Source: Robbsia sp. KACC 23696
GTDB taxonomy: Bacteria > Pseudomonadota > Gammaproteobacteria > Burkholderiales > Burkholderiaceae
Reading direction: 5' to 3'
DNA: 64,000 bases
NCBI RefSeq assembly: GCF_039852015.1
Contig: NZ_CP156626.1
Span: forward strand, 2,452,249 to 2,516,248
The position numbers and the translations under genes are program-made. Of this stretch, positions 36,823-47,854 are shown piece after piece; position 1 is the first letter of the stretch, and each line of letters starts with the position of its first letter. The notes under the pieces are model-generated. The model was not told the origin of the DNA. It was given only the letters and a program-made list of their open reading frames with translations, and made no database searches.

Positions 36823-37854
36823 TCAGCCGCCGGTTCCGATCAAGCGCGCCGGGGCCAATAAGCCGTCGTCCCAGTTTGCGGTTCCCAGCAGTCGAGGTGC
36901 GGCTGCATCGGCGGCATACACGCGCACCAGACCGGCATACCCTTCCGGCATATCGACAGCGCCCGCCGCGAGCCGCAAGCGCTGCCCATGCAAGAAGCGT
37001 GTGCTGAACGCTGCATCGAGCGTCACTTGCGGCAGTCTTTGTAGCAGCGCGTCCACCGGTTGCAGGCAAGCAGAGATCGCCGCCGTTGCGGCTTCCGCTT
37101 GCCGTTCTCGAACGTCATCGCTCGTCTCGCCGCCCTCTTTCGCGCCCCACACGGCATCGGCCCGTTCCTGCAACGCATCGAGGGTGATGGCGTCGTCGAT
37201 CGACAACGTCGCCACACCGGTGCGTCGCAAGGCGATCAGGTAGGCACCGCACCCCAAGGCCTCGCCGAGATCTTCCGCCAAGGTGCGCACGTAGGTGCCC
37301 TTGCTGCATGTCACGCGAAACCGCACCTGCCCGTCCTGCAGCAATGGCCCTTCATCGGACAACACCGTCAGCGCGAGGATCTGTACTTCACGTGCCTCGC
37401 GCTCGACTTCGACGCCGGCACGCGCGTACTCGTACAGCGGCTTGCCGTCGCGCTTCAGCGCAGAGTACATCGGCGGCACTTGCGCGATGGTCCCCGTGAA
37501 GCGCGCGAACACCGGCGCGAGTTGCGCGAATGTCACCTCGACCGGACGTCGATCGATGATCTCGCCCTCGGCGTCGCCGGTCGTCGAGCGCGCGCCCAGT
37601 TGCATCGTCGCCTCGTAGGTCTTATCCGCGTCGAGCAAGTCCTGCGAGAACTTGGTCGCCTCGCCGAAACAGACTGGCAACAGCCCCGACGCCAGCGGAT
37701 CGAGCGTGCCCGTATGGCCCGCTTTTTTCGCCCGCAACATGCCCTTGGCCTTGATCAACACATCGTTACTCGACAGCCCCAAGGGCTTGTCGATCAACAA
37801 CACGCCATCCAATAAAAGACGCGGTCGCATCGGACCGCGTGCAGGACGCTTCAT
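36823..37854 (-). CDS. truB: tRNA pseudouridine-55 synthase TruB
   Basis: A 343-aa pseudouridine synthase that modifies U55 in the tRNA T-loop. The catalytic Asp is in GTLDPLASGLLPVCFGEATK; YEATMQLG and the RFRVTCSKGTYVRTLAEDLG region also match, and a C-terminal PUA-like region follows. The start MKRPARGP at 37854, 8 bases after the rbfA stop, fits the operon; the frame is open 14 codons further. It is longer than E. coli TruB through inserts near residues 240-265. Confidence 0.95.
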   Translation of the reverse strand: MKRPARGPMRPRLLLDGVLLIDKPLGLSSNDVLIKAKGMLRAKKAGHTGTLDPLASGLLPVCFGEATKFSQDLLDADKTYEATMQLGARSTTGDAEGEIIDRRPVEVTFAQLAPVFARFTGTIAQVPPMYSALKRDGKPLYEYARAGVEVEREAREVQILALTVLSDEGPLLQDGQVRFRVTCSKGTYVRTLAEDLGEALGCGAYLIALRRTGVATLSIDDAITLDALQERADAVWGAKEGGETSDDVRERQAEAATAAISACLQPVDALLQRLPQVTLDAAFSTRFLHGQRLRLAAGAVDMPEGYAGLVRVYAADAAAPRLLGTANWDDGLLAPARLIGTGG

Positions 37855-37861
37855 ACCGGCT

Positions 37862-38230
37862 TCATTCCTTTGCGCGCGTCGCATTCGCCTGGTCAATCAA
37901 TTTCGAAATCTCGAATGCATTGGCCAGTGTTTTATCGTGATGGAAATGCAGCGTCGGCACCGTATGAATGTGCAGACGCTTGAACAACAGATTATGCAGA
38001 TAACCGGACGCGTCGTTCAGCGCCTTCTGCGTCGCCGCCGTATCTTCGGACAGCGTCGTGAAATAGATCTTCGCATGCGCGTAGTCGGGTGACAGCTCGA
38101 TGCTCTGGATCGTGATCAAGCCCACGCGCGGATCCTTGATCTCGCGCATGATCAGCTCCGACAGGTCCCGTTGGATCTGATCGGCAATCTTCGTGGAGCG
38201 ATCGCCGCCACTGCGTTTTTTCGTTGGCAT
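37862..38230 (-). CDS. rbfA: ribosome-binding factor A
   Basis: A 122-aa KH-fold ribosome maturation factor. Typical sequence includes [40 protein letters not shown] and LHFHHDKT. It assists 16S 5'-end processing in the small subunit. Start MPTKKRSG at 38230 is chosen by family and because the upstream extension has no sense. It sits between infB and truB, but an intrinsic terminator precedes it. Confidence 0.95.
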   Translation of the reverse strand: MPTKKRSGGDRSTKIADQIQRDLSELIMREIKDPRVGLITIQSIELSPDYAHAKIYFTTLSEDTAATQKALNDASGYLHNLLFKRLHIHTVPTLHFHHDKTLANAFEISKLIDQANATRAKE

Positions 38231-38273
38231 CGTATGCCTCCTGCATACCGGCCCGGTCAATGACCGTTCCAGC

Positions 38274-38338
38274 AAAAGAAAAAGGGTGGAATCAGGGAGA
38301 GATACCGCGCTTTTTCAAGCACCCTCCTGAATCCACCC
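38274..38338 (-). terminator. intrinsic terminator/attenuator between infB and rbfA
   Basis: On the minus strand GGGTGGATTCAGG pairs with CCTGATTCCACCC with one mismatch; the arms are about 26 bases apart, and TTTTTCTTTT follows. It lies inside the infB-rbfA intergenic region and should cut transcription between two genes usually written as one operon. Confidence 0.8.
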
Positions 38339-38403
38339 TCGTTGTCTGTTCACCTCACCGGCCATCGCGGACCAGCAGGTGAACGGCGTCGACTGCCCGC
38401 CGA

Positions 38404-41400
38404 TTACAGCGTCCGGGCGACCTCGGTGATCTCGAACACTTCCAACTGGTCGCCTTCGGCGATGTCGTTAAAGTTCTTGACCGACAGACCGCACTCGAAA
38501 CCGCCGCGCACTTCCTTCACGTCGTCCTTGAAGCGCTTCAACGAATCCAGCTCGCCCGTGTGGACCACGACGTTGTTGCGCAGCACGCGGACCAGCGACG
38601 TGCGCTTGACCACACCGTCGGTGACCATACAGCCGCCCACCGCACCGATCTTCGGCACGCGGAACACCTGACGCACTTCGACCGTACCGGTGATGACTTC
38701 GCGCTTCTCCGGCGCCAACATACCGGACATCGCTGCCTTCACTTCATCCACAGCGTCATAGATGATGTTGTAGTAGCGGATGTCCACGCCGTTGCTCTCG
38801 GCCAGCTTCCGCGCCAGCGCATCGGCCCGCGTGTTGAAGCCGATGATGACCGCCTTCGAAGCCGTCGCCAGATTGACGTCGGATTCGCTGATGCCGCCCA
38901 CTGCAGCGTGCACGATCTGCACGCGCACTTCGGACGTCGACAGCTTGAGCAGCGACTGCACCAACGCTTCCTGCGAACCCTGCACGTCGGCCTTGACGAT
39001 CAACGGCAGCGACTGCATCTCGCCTTCGCCCATGTTCTCGAACATGTTTTCCAGCTTTGCCGCCTGCTGCTTCGCCAGCTTCACGTCGCGGAACTTGCCC
39101 TGACGGAAGTTGGCGATTTCGCGCGCCTTGCGTTCGTCCGGCATAACGATGACTTCTTCGCCCGCCGCCGGCACTTCCGACAAGCCCTGGATTTCCACCG
39201 GAATCGACGGTCCAGCCGACTTCACCGACTTGCCCGTCTCGTCCAGCATGGCCCGAACCCGGCCGTAGGCCGAGCCAGCCAACACCATGTCGCCACGGTT
39301 CAAGGTACCCGAGGTCACCAGGATCGTTGCCACCGCACCGCGGCCCTTGTCGAGCTTGGCTTCGATGACGAGACCCTTGGCCGGCGTTTCCACCGGTGCC
39401 TTCAGTTCCAGCACTTCGGCTTGCAACAGCACGTTTTCCAGCAGATCGTCGATGCCCTGACCGGTCTTCGCCGACACGCCGATAAACGGTGCATCGCCGC
39501 CGTACTCTTCCGGCACGACGCCTTCCGCAACCAGCTCCTGCTTGACGCGGTCGAGGTTGGCATCCGGCTTGTCGATCTTGTTCATTGCGACGACGATCGG
39601 CACTCCGCCCGCCTTCGCGTGGGCAATGGCTTCCTTCGTTTGCGGCATCACGCCGTCGTCGGCCGCCACGACCAGAATAACGATGTCGGTCGCCTTCGCA
39701 CCGCGAGCACGCATGGCCGTGAAGGCCTCGTGACCCGGGGTATCGAGGAAGGTGACCACGCCACGCGGCGTTTCGACGTGATAAGCGCCGATATGCTGCG
39801 TAATGCCGCCGGCTTCGCCCGCCGCCACTTTGGCGCGTCGGATGTAGTCCAGCAGCGACGTCTTACCATGGTCGACGTGACCCATAACGGTCACCACCGG
39901 CGGACGCGGCAACGATTCCGCATTCGCATGCGTATCGCCGTCGTCCGTCAGCAAGGCTTCCGGATCGTCCAGCTTCGCGGCAACGGCCGTGTGACCCAGT
40001 TCTTCGACGACGATCATCGCCGTTTCCTGGTCCAGCGGCTGATTGATCGTTACCATCTGACCCGACTTCATCATGATCTTGATGACTTCGGATGCCTTAA
40101 TCGACATCTTGTGCGCGAGATCGGCGACCGTGATGGTCTCCGGCACGTGCACTTCGCGGATCACTGGCTCGGTCGGCGCCTGGAACGACGAGTTGTCGCC
40201 CTGGTGACGATTGCGTCCCTTCGGACCGCCGCGCCAATTGCGATCGGCACCGCCGCTCGCATCGCCGCGCGTCTTCAGGCCGCCTCGACGCTTCGACGCA
40301 TCGTCCTGCCAACCGCCCTTGCCCTTCTTCTTGTCCGCAGCGCCGGCAGCCGGTGCCGTCGTGGCCGGTGCGGCAGCCGGGCGCGTCTCGCGCTTGACCG
40401 CCGTCCCTGCCGCGCCTTCCGGCCGCGCCGGACGATGCAAGGTGCCCTTGCCGTCGGCCGTCTTCGCGCCCGGTGCGGCGCCAGCGGCAGTCGCCGCGTC
40501 CGCCGCCGGTGCCGCCGGCTTCACGACCGGCACTTCCGCAGGCTTCGGTTCGACGACCTTCGCCTTGCGCGGCGTGTTCATCATTTCACGGATGGCCGCG
40601 GCTTCCGCCTCGGCACGCGCACGACGACGCGCGATTTCATCCTGCTCGGCTTGCACGGCCTGACGCTTCTCGACCGCTGCCTGTTCGGCGGCGGCGCGGG
40701 CGTCTTCCGCGGCCTTCTTGTCGGCGGCACGCTTCGCGGCGGCCGCTTCTTCGTCACGGGTACTCTGTTCCACGCTCGACGTATCCTGCTCGACGGCACG
40801 CGCGGCCGACTCTACTCGTGCGGCGGCGCCCACTTCCTTGCGATGCGCCTCGAGACGGGCCGCCTCCGCGGCAGCTTCCGCAGCGCGTTGCGCCGCCTCT
40901 TCCTCTGCGCGACGGCGAACGTCCTCGGCAGCGCTCTCGCGAGCGCGGCGCGCCGCTTCCTCACGCTCCATGGCTTCCTGGCGTTCGCGCAGTTCGGACG
41001 CCTGACGTTCCAGAGCCTCCGCTTCGCGACGCGCCTCTTCCTCGCGGCGAGCGAGTTCCGCGGCCTGCACCGGATCGATCTCTTCTTCTTGAGCGACCGC
41101 CGCCTGCGCGCCTTCACCCGCTTCGTCGTCACGCTTGACGAATACGCGTTTCTTCCGCACTTCGACCTGAATGGTACGAGCCCGCCCTGTCGAGTCCGCC
41201 TGCTTGATTTCCGATGTTTGCCGACGGGTCAGCGTGATCTTGCGCTTGTCGCCCTCGGCATCGGAGCCGTGCGAGCGGCGCAGGTGCTCGAGCAGGCGGG
41301 CCTTGTCCGCCTCGGACACGGCATCGTCCGCGCTACGCTTCTGCACCCCTGCTGCTTGCAATTGCTCGAGGAGCACGCCGGCAGGCATCTTCAGTTCAGC

Positions 41401-41430
41401 GGCAAATTGGGCTACGTTGTTACTCGCCAT
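38404..41430 (-). CDS. infB: translation initiation factor IF-2
   Basis: A 1008-aa IF-2. An N-terminal IF2-N subdomain ([20 protein letters not shown]) is followed by ~450 residues of charged Ala/Glu/Arg-rich coiled-coil-like linker. The GTPase domain begins near residue 510 ([20 protein letters not shown]; later [15 protein letters not shown] and NKIDKPDAN). Domains II, III and the fMet-tRNA-binding C2 domain complete it. It brings initiator tRNA to the 30S subunit. It follows nusA with a 167-base gap. Confidence 0.98.
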   Translation of the reverse strand: MASNNVAQFAAELKMPAGVLLEQLQAAGVQKRSADDAVSEADKARLLEHLRRSHGSDAEGDKRKITLTRRQTSEIKQADSTGRARTIQVEVRKKRVFVKRDDEAGEGAQAAVAQEEEIDPVQAAELARREEEARREAEALERQASELRERQEAMEREEAARRARESAAEDVRRRAEEEAAQRAAEAAAEAARLEAHRKEVGAAARVESAARAVEQDTSSVEQSTRDEEAAAAKRAADKKAAEDARAAAEQAAVEKRQAVQAEQDEIARRRARAEAEAAAIREMMNTPRKAKVVEPKPAEVPVVKPAAPAADAATAAGAAPGAKTADGKGTLHRPARPEGAAGTAVKRETRPAAAPATTAPAAGAADKKKGKGGWQDDASKRRGGLKTRGDASGGADRNWRGGPKGRNRHQGDNSSFQAPTEPVIREVHVPETITVADLAHKMSIKASEVIKIMMKSGQMVTINQPLDQETAMIVVEELGHTAVAAKLDDPEALLTDDGDTHANAESLPRPPVVTVMGHVDHGKTSLLDYIRRAKVAAGEAGGITQHIGAYHVETPRGVVTFLDTPGHEAFTAMRARGAKATDIVILVVAADDGVMPQTKEAIAHAKAGGVPIVVAMNKIDKPDANLDRVKQELVAEGVVPEEYGGDAPFIGVSAKTGQGIDDLLENVLLQAEVLELKAPVETPAKGLVIEAKLDKGRGAVATILVTSGTLNRGDMVLAGSAYGRVRAMLDETGKSVKSAGPSIPVEIQGLSEVPAAGEEVIVMPDERKAREIANFRQGKFRDVKLAKQQAAKLENMFENMGEGEMQSLPLIVKADVQGSQEALVQSLLKLSTSEVRVQIVHAAVGGISESDVNLATASKAVIIGFNTRADALARKLAESNGVDIRYYNIIYDAVDEVKAAMSGMLAPEKREVITGTVEVRQVFRVPKIGAVGGCMVTDGVVKRTSLVRVLRNNVVVHTGELDSLKRFKDDVKEVRGGFECGLSVKNFNDIAEGDQLEVFEITEVARTL

Positions 41431-41597
41431 TCATCCCTCTTGGAAGCAAGGAGCGGCGCTCCCTGCGGTTATACGTGCACGTTCCCGTGCGTCATGCGTA
41501 TTCGTCTGCGCATCATGCGGCCCGCATGGTTTGCGCCGGCGACGGAGACCGGTCTGGCCCCCGTGCATCGATCGTCGCGTACATCGGTGTCATTGCG

Positions 41598-43082
41598 TCA
41601 TTCTTCGGACGTGAACCAATGTTCGCGGGCCTTCATTACCAGCTCCGTGGCGGCTTCATTCGACAAACCGGTCAATTCGACGATTTCGTCGACGGCCAGC
41701 TCGGCCAGGTCGTCACGCGTCTGGATCTGATTTTCGTGGAGCTTCGCCAGCAATTCAGGCGTGATGCCATCGAGGGTTTCCAGCTCGGGAACGATGTTCT
41801 CGGCCTTTTCCTCGTTCGCGATCGCCTGAGTCAGCAGCGCGTCGCGTGCACGGTTACGGAGCTCATTGACGGTGTCCGCGTCGAATGCTTCGATTTCAAG
41901 CATTTCGTTCAACGGCACATAAGCGATTTCTTCGAGGCTCGTAAAGCCTTCGTCGATCAGGATGTCCGCAACTTCTTCATCGACATCCAGCCGCGCCATG
42001 AACAGCTCGCGCAACCCCGCGCGCTCCTTGTCCTGCTTCGCAGCCGACTCGTCCGGCGTCATGATATTGATTTGCCAGCCGGTCAACTCGCTGGCGAGGC
42101 GCACGTTTTGGCCGCTGCGGCCAATCGCGATGGCAAGCTCGGTCTCGTCGACAACGACGTCCATCGAGTGCTTTTCTTCATCGACGACGATCGACTGCAC
42201 CGCCGCCGGCGCAAGCGCGCCGATGACGAACTGTGCAGGATCCTCCGACCATAGCACGATGTCAACGTTTTCGCCACCCAACTCATTGCGCACCGCCTGT
42301 ACCCGCGAGCCGCGGATACCGACACAGGTGCCGATCGGGTCGATCCGTTTGTCGTAAGCCACAACCGCGATCTTCGCGCGCATGCCCGGGTCGCGGGCCG
42401 CCGCTTTGATCTCCAGCAGGCCCTGCTCGATTTCCGGCACTTCCATCTCGAACAGCTTCATCAGGAATTCCGGCGCCGTACGCGACAGCTCGATCTGCGG
42501 ACCGCGTGCGGTACGATCGACCTTCGTGATGAACGCCCGCGCACGGTCGCCCACGCGCAGGTTTTCCTTCGGGATCATCTGATCGCGACGCAGCAAGGCT
42601 TCGACACGGCCGGTCTCAATCACGAGATTGCCCTTGTCCATCCGCTTTACGGAACCCGTCATGATCTGGTCGCCGCGCGCCAGGAAGTCATTCAGGATCT
42701 GCTCGCGCTCGGCATCGCGGATGCGCTGCAGGATCACCTGTTTCGCGGCCTGCGCGCCGATACGGCCGAATTCGATCGATGCCACCGGCTCCTCGATGAA
42801 TTCCTCGAGGGCGATATCGGCCTGCTGCTCTTTCGCTTCGAACAGCAGAATCTGCTTGTCCGGCTCTTGCAGGCCTGCCTCGTCGGGCACGACCAGCCAG
42901 CGGCGGTACGTCTGGTGCTCACCGGTGGTCCGGTCGATCTCCACCCGAACCTCGACGTCGCGGTCGTAAAGCTTCTTGGTGGCGGAGGCCAACGCAGCTT
43001 CGAGCGCGCCGAAGACGACGTCCTTGTCCACGTTCTTCTCGCGAGCGAGCGCGTCCACCAGCATCAATACTTCGCGACTCAT
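41598..43082 (-). CDS. nusA: transcription termination/antitermination factor NusA
   Basis: A 494-aa NusA. It has an N-terminal RNA-polymerase-binding domain ([20 protein letters not shown]), an S1 domain, two KH domains ([38 protein letters not shown]) and two C-terminal acidic repeats ([20 protein letters not shown], then [20 protein letters not shown]). It modulates pausing, termination and antitermination. Its ATG overlaps the rimP stop by 4 bases. Confidence 0.98.
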   Translation of the reverse strand: MSREVLMLVDALAREKNVDKDVVFGALEAALASATKKLYDRDVEVRVEIDRTTGEHQTYRRWLVVPDEAGLQEPDKQILLFEAKEQQADIALEEFIEEPVASIEFGRIGAQAAKQVILQRIRDAEREQILNDFLARGDQIMTGSVKRMDKGNLVIETGRVEALLRRDQMIPKENLRVGDRARAFITKVDRTARGPQIELSRTAPEFLMKLFEMEVPEIEQGLLEIKAAARDPGMRAKIAVVAYDKRIDPIGTCVGIRGSRVQAVRNELGGENVDIVLWSEDPAQFVIGALAPAAVQSIVVDEEKHSMDVVVDETELAIAIGRSGQNVRLASELTGWQINIMTPDESAAKQDKERAGLRELFMARLDVDEEVADILIDEGFTSLEEIAYVPLNEMLEIEAFDADTVNELRNRARDALLTQAIANEEKAENIVPELETLDGITPELLAKLHENQIQTRDDLAELAVDEIVELTGLSNEAATELVMKAREHWFTSEE

Positions 43083-43546
43083 TGTTTGCGGCTCCTAAAA
43101 TCCACGTGAGGCACCAGCCGCGCACGATCGATTTCCGCCAACGTGAAATCGAGCATCGCAGGGCCGGTCGTCCCCTCAAATTCCAAACCGATATTTTCGC
43201 CTTGCGGGGCTTGCAAAATGCCCCGGAACTGCTTGCGGCCATCCAGCGGGCGCTTCAGCGTCACCGCCACTTCCGACCCGGCGAAGCGGACGAAATCGGC
43301 CAGCTTCCGGAGCGGCCGGTCCAGGCCGGGCGACGAGACTTCAAGGCGATCGAAGTCGATGTTCTCGACCGTGAAGACGTGCTGCAGTTGGCGCGTCACC
43401 TTCTCGCAATCTTCGATCGCGATGTGCGCGTCGCCAGACGGGAAGTCGATGTAGACGGTCAGCAGCCCGCGGCCCGACCGTTCGAGGTCGACCAACTCAT
43501 AGCCCATGCCGGCCAGAGCCGTTTCAATCAATTCGGTCAGTTGCAC
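43079..43546 (-). CDS. rimP: ribosome maturation factor RimP
   Basis: A 155-aa factor for 30S assembly. Typical segments: [58 protein letters not shown] and [20 protein letters not shown]. The best start is GTG at 43546, with GGGGTG just upstream and the exact family N-terminus; the longer frame to 43618 would run through the terminator hairpin. First gene of the rimP-nusA-infB group. Confidence 0.95.
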   Translation of the reverse strand: MQLTELIETALAGMGYELVDLERSGRGLLTVYIDFPSGDAHIAIEDCEKVTRQLQHVFTVENIDFDRLEVSSPGLDRPLRKLADFVRFAGSEVAVTLKRPLDGRKQFRGILQAPQGENIGLEFEGTTGPAMLDFTLAEIDRARLVPHVDFRSRKQ

Positions 43547-43603
43547 ATACACCCCAATACGCTTTGCGGCGGCCCGCTCGACAGCGTGCAAAACGTCCGC
43601 GCA

Positions 43604-43627
43604 AAAAAAAATGGGCACACGCCCATC
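43604..43627 (-). terminator. intrinsic terminator in the rimP-nusA leader
   Basis: On the minus strand ATGGGC-GTGT-GCCCAT forms a perfect 6-bp stem with a tetraloop, followed by a run of nine Ts. It lies 58-81 bases before the rimP GTG and about 200 bases downstream of the predicted promoter, so it is positioned as an attenuator. Confidence 0.85.
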
Positions 43628-43828
43628 TCTTCGTCGCTACCCTGCAATCCTGTAGCCATGCCGCTTTACGCGCATGCCACCGGTCGCGTACGCGCCGTCA
43701 AGTCCGTGTGCCGCCTTATACGTCGACACCCAAGCTAGCCATACGGATCGTACGAAAACGACGATGCTGGTGCGTCGACCCCGCGCTTAACCACAAGCAA
43801 GAAGCCCTACGTCACCAGCGACGCTCGC

Positions 43829-43857
43829 ATTGTACGCGAAACGCCAACCGAAGGCAA
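43829..43857 (-). promoter_or_regulatory. sigma-70 promoter of the rimP-nusA-infB operon
   Basis: On the minus strand TTGCCT (43852-43857) and TACAAT (43829-43834) are 17 bases apart. The predicted start near 43822 gives a leader of ~275 bases before rimP. The leader contains the terminator at 43604-43627 and a possible 12-codon leader peptide (MRVKRHGYRIAG) ending just before it. Confidence 0.7.
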
Positions 43858-43876
43858 ACTCGACGGGACAGATTAA

Positions 43877-43915
43877 GGCTTATGCGGCAACGTTATTTAA
43901 CGCTGCGCATAAGCC
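43877..43915 (-). terminator. 39-bp nested palindrome after rluB
   Basis: GGCTTATGCG and CGCATAAGCC are perfect outer arms and CGTTA/TAACG a perfect inner stem. It begins 10 bases after the rluB stop. The minus-strand tail is TTAATCTG rather than a clean T-run, so it is a probable rather than certain terminator; it also separates rluB from the rimP promoter. Confidence 0.65.
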
Positions 43916-43924
43916 CGCCGTCGC

Positions 43925-46288
43925 TCAACGGCTGCGGTTGCCCGGGCCGCGCGGCTTGCCGCCAGGGCCACCTGCGCCCCGCGGACCCCCGCGCCCCGGA
44001 CCCGCGCCCGGGCCACGCGGACCGCGCGGTCCTGCTGCGCGATTCCCCTCGCCCGGACCCCCGCTCGACCCGCCAGGGGCGCCCCGACGCGGACCACCCC
44101 GGCCAGGACCACCGGCATTGTTGCCCGGCATACCACCGCCTGCCGCACCGCCGTTGCCGTTACGCCCGGCACCGCTGCGTGCGACATTGCCGTTGACTTC
44201 ACGCGGCGGTCGCGCGGTATCCGGACGCGGCGTATCGCGCATCAGGAAGGTCGCGCTCATATGGCCCTTCGGGCGCTGCACGCCCGGCGCCGGCGCACCG
44301 CGTCGCGGCGGGCGTTGCGCACCGTAACTATAGCGACCCGAATTCGTCATCGCGCCATTTTCCGGCACGATGACGCCCAGGAAGGACTGCATCGGATCGG
44401 GTTGCACACGGGGCGGTGCATCGCCACGCGGGCCCTTGCCCGGCTTGTCGACGACCGCCTTCATGCCGACCGCCGCCATCAGCGCACGGACTTGTGCCTC
44501 GTCCAGCTCCTCGTAGCGCCCGCGACGCACGGCGCGCGATAAGGTGATCGGGCCGTGACGCGTACGAATCAGTCGGCTGACCAGCAAACCCGCTTCCTGG
44601 AACATCCGACGCACTTCACGATTGCGCCCTTCGGACAGCGTGACGTGATACCAGCGGTTCGACCCTTCGCCGTCGTCGATGCCATCGACGATCCGCAGGA
44701 ACTTCGCCGGACCGTCGTCGAGTTCGATACCCGACAGCAATTTCTGACGCGCTCCCTCGGCCAACTGACCGACCACGCGAACGGCATACTCGCGCTCGAC
44801 GTTGTAGCGCGGATGCATGAAGCGGTTCGCCAGATCGCCCGAAGTCGTCAGCAGCAACAGACCTTCGGTATTGAAGTCGAGGCGTCCCACGGCGAGCCAC
44901 TTCGCCGTCTTCATCGACGGCAACTTGTCGAATACCGACGGACGGCCTTCCGGATCCGCGTGGCTGACGATCTCACCGGCCGGCTTGTGATACAGCAGCA
45001 CGCGCGGCGGCTTGTTCTGAATTTTGCGACGCACCGGCTTGCCGTTGATGCGAACCTGGTCGGCCGGCAGGATGCGCTGACCGATATGCGCCGGCTCGCC
45101 GTTGACGGTCACGCGACCAGCGACGATCAGCTCTTCCATTTCGCGACGCGAACCCATGCCGGCTTCCGCCAACACCTTGTGCAGCTTCGGCGCATCGTCG
45201 TCGGGGGCGAGCACGCGCTTGGCGGGCTGTTGCTTTCGTCCGCGGCCCAGCATCGGCGCGCGCAACGACGAGCCGTGGTTGTCCGCATCGAAGGCCGGCG
45301 ACGTCACGTAGGCAAATACATCGCCCGTCTCGACGACCGCGTCGTCCGCATCGCCGCGCTCATGGCGCTTCGCGCCTTGTTGCGCACCTTGCTGCGGTCG
45401 CTGACGCGGCCCTTGCTTCGGTCCGTTCGATGCCGGCGCCGCGCCTTGTGCGCCCGCCGAGCCCTGACCCGCGTTCCGACCGCCATGTCCGCGGCGTTCG
45501 GCATCCCGGGCACGGGCCGAACGGGCGACATCAGCCCGCGTCCCCGTGCCTGCTTGGCTCACGTCGCCGTTTTCCGCCGCCTCGCGCGGCGCGCGCGGCG
45601 CACGCGGTTGGCGCGGCGGCCGCGCACCGCGACGTCCCTCGCCATCGTGCGGCGCTGCTTGCACCCGACTGTCCACCGCCTCTGCCGATGCGGCCGCTTC
45701 CTGCGGCTGATCGGCCGCATCGGCGACCGGACGGGCCGACGCACGCGGGGCACGCGGCGCGCGTGCCCGACGCGGTGCCGGTGCCTCGCCCGCTTCCATC
45801 GCTTCCGCCTCACGAATGGCCCGATCGGCGGCGGCGCGCGCCGCACGGTCCGATACGCCGTCGGCATCGAGCGGCAAATCGAATTGCGCCGTCCCCACGT
45901 TATCGGCCGCCACGACCTTCGGTGCGCGCGGCTTGCGCGGCGCACGCGCCGGCTTAGCCGCCGCCGCGTCGGTATCGGCGTCGAAACCGCCCGCTATGCC
46001 GCCGGCCGGCGCCGCTTCCACCGCCGCGCCCGCCGGTGCGTCGTCGCCACCGTCCGCCCCCTTGCCCTTGCCGGAACGGCGACGCGCAATGAGACTACGG
46101 GGGCCGCGACGGAGGCCACGGCGTGGCCGCTCCTCGCCGGACGCCGCGTCGTTCGTGGGCAGGGCTGCATCGGTCGCGTTCTGCGCGGATGTGTCCGCTG
46201 CGGATGCGCGTCGTGCGCCACCGGCGTCGTCCACACCCTCAGGCGCGGCGCTATCGTGGGTCTGCTTCAAAAGCACCTCTGAATTCAA
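43925..46288 (-). CDS. rluB: 23S rRNA pseudouridine-2605 synthase RluB (extended form)
   Basis: A 787-aa protein. The conserved part spans roughly residues 360-610: an S4 domain ([20 protein letters not shown]) and the RsuA-type catalytic domain with Asp in [14 protein letters not shown] and the [19 protein letters not shown] strand. It isomerises U2605 of 23S rRNA. The N-terminal ~350 and C-terminal ~170 residues are Ala/Arg/Gly/Pro-rich and apparently disordered (RGG-like at the C-terminus), far longer than the ~290-aa E. coli enzyme. Extended forms are known in Burkholderiales. Confidence 0.92.
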   Translation of the reverse strand: MNSEVLLKQTHDSAAPEGVDDAGGARRASAADTSAQNATDAALPTNDAASGEERPRRGLRRGPRSLIARRRSGKGKGADGGDDAPAGAAVEAAPAGGIAGGFDADTDAAAAKPARAPRKPRAPKVVAADNVGTAQFDLPLDADGVSDRAARAAADRAIREAEAMEAGEAPAPRRARAPRAPRASARPVADAADQPQEAAASAEAVDSRVQAAPHDGEGRRGARPPRQPRAPRAPREAAENGDVSQAGTGTRADVARSARARDAERRGHGGRNAGQGSAGAQGAAPASNGPKQGPRQRPQQGAQQGAKRHERGDADDAVVETGDVFAYVTSPAFDADNHGSSLRAPMLGRGRKQQPAKRVLAPDDDAPKLHKVLAEAGMGSRREMEELIVAGRVTVNGEPAHIGQRILPADQVRINGKPVRRKIQNKPPRVLLYHKPAGEIVSHADPEGRPSVFDKLPSMKTAKWLAVGRLDFNTEGLLLLTTSGDLANRFMHPRYNVEREYAVRVVGQLAEGARQKLLSGIELDDGPAKFLRIVDGIDDGEGSNRWYHVTLSEGRNREVRRMFQEAGLLVSRLIRTRHGPITLSRAVRRGRYEELDEAQVRALMAAVGMKAVVDKPGKGPRGDAPPRVQPDPMQSFLGVIVPENGAMTNSGRYSYGAQRPPRRGAPAPGVQRPKGHMSATFLMRDTPRPDTARPPREVNGNVARSGAGRNGNGGAAGGGMPGNNAGGPGRGGPRRGAPGGSSGGPGEGNRAAGPRGPRGPGAGPGRGGPRGAGGPGGKPRGPGNRSR

Positions 46289-46515
46289 GTAAAGTGCCGG
46301 GCGATCGACGGTGCGTCAGGCTTGCCCAGCCGGCATGCCGCCAAGGCATGCCGGTCGGACCTGGCCATGGGGTCCGCTCAAAGAGCAAACCTGATACGCA
46401 TTACCGGGCCCGTACGCGGCAGCCATACCGCCGCACAGCGGGCCGGCTTCGTTTCGCCGGCATAGGCGCACGTTCCCCGTGCGCGCATGTCCAAAATCGG
46501 TATCGTGCGCCAGCC

Positions 46516-47337
46516 TCAATCCGCTGGACGCGTCTGTTCGTGCGCAACTTCGGCATCGTCTGGCGCCGTCGCCGCGGGTTCGGCAGCGGCGGCGTCGGCA
46601 ACCGCCGAATGCGCATCGTCCTCTGCCGCATCGACCGCGACGGCTTCGGCACCGTCGCCAGCGACAGCACCGTCGGGGCGCTCCCGCGCGGCAGGCGATG
46701 CCGTTGCCAATGCCATGTCCACCAGATCCGCGGCCTTGGCCTCGTCGGCTTCGTCAGCGGCTTGCGCCACCGCGGCAGCGTCGAGCGGAAAGGCCAGCGA
46801 TGCCTGCAAACCACTCGTCGGATCCGCCGGATCGGCGAGTGGCGGCAATTCACCCAGCGTCTGCAAACCGAGGTCGTCGAGGAACGAGCGTGTCGTCGCA
46901 TACAGTGCCGGACGTCCCGGCGCCTCGCGATGACCGATCACTTCGATCCAATCCCGCTCCTCGAGCTGTCGAATCACCTGCGTATTGACTGTCACGCCGC
47001 GAATTTCCTCGATATCACCGCGCGTCACCGGCTGACGGTACGCAATGATCGCAAGGGTCTCCAGAACCGCGCGCGAATATTTCGGCGGCTTTTCCGGATT
47101 CAATCGGTCGAGATATTTCTGCATCGGCGGCAGGCTTTGAAAACGCCACCCCGACGCCAGCGCGACCAACTCGACACCCCGTCCCGCCCAACGCTCTTTC
47201 AACAGGTCGAGCAGGGATTTGATGGTATCGGCCGAGATGTCGTCGTCGAAAAGCCTGCGCAGATCGTTCAGCCGCAGCGGCTCATGCGCACAAATCAACG
47301 CGGTTTCGAGGACGATTGTCGCCTCTTGGGTATTCAT
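46516..47337 (-). CDS. scpB: segregation and condensation protein B
   Basis: A 273-aa ScpB. Two winged helices occupy residues 1-~175 ([60 protein letters not shown]). It bridges ScpA and SMC in the condensin complex. An acidic Ala/Asp/Glu-rich tail of ~90 residues follows and is likely disordered. rluB lies 227 bases downstream. Confidence 0.94.
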   Translation of the reverse strand: MNTQEATIVLETALICAHEPLRLNDLRRLFDDDISADTIKSLLDLLKERWAGRGVELVALASGWRFQSLPPMQKYLDRLNPEKPPKYSRAVLETLAIIAYRQPVTRGDIEEIRGVTVNTQVIRQLEERDWIEVIGHREAPGRPALYATTRSFLDDLGLQTLGELPPLADPADPTSGLQASLAFPLDAAAVAQAADEADEAKAADLVDMALATASPAARERPDGAVAGDGAEAVAVDAAEDDAHSAVADAAAAEPAATAPDDAEVAHEQTRPAD

Positions 47338-47854
47338 GAAACCAAGGTCTGACCCTTTGGGTCACATACGTAGCGGCTCGCATATCCTGCGCCGGCTGCA
47401 TGCCGGGCGGGTCTGAGATCGCGTACGCAAATGATGTTCTGAAAAGCGGCAGCGTCGTGCGCGCAGGAAACCATCTATTACCGCGAGTATGCAGCGAAAA
47501 ACGCCAGAATCGACCGACAAGGCGCGCTTCCCGCCATTTAATGGCGAAAAAACATCAACCCCGTCCCCTTCGCCCGCATGGCGCGTCAAGCTTCGGCTTC
47601 GGACGGTCAAGGTGCCCGGAGAAGTCCGGCGCGCGCGGAACGGGCCGCACTCACGCCTACCCGGTGGACGCGCACCCCATTCGCATCGATCGACATTTCC
47701 TTCGCATGGGAATGTCGCGGAATGGCAGCGCGTGGCGTCCTTCGCATTGTCACACAGCGTACTCCGGCCAGCCGGGCGCCACGCCCGTCCACCTGAGTTC
47801 GACCCATTCTACAAATAAATCCCGGACCGGTAAAGGACGACGATGGATATATCG
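47338..47854. other. gene-free interval upstream of scpB
   Basis: 517 bases between the aminotransferase stop and the scpB start. Short frames exist on both strands but none has sensible codon use or a ribosome site. A short perfect inverted repeat CGCCATTTAATGGCG lies near 47530-47545. I see no RNA gene; a tRNA-like stretch near 47690-47810 does not fold. Confidence 0.5.

Noticed and set aside
47690-47815. tRNA-like stretch ending in GAGTTCGACC
   Set aside because: The T-loop-like TTCGA is present but the T-stem and acceptor arms do not pair, and no D- or anticodon arm could be placed.
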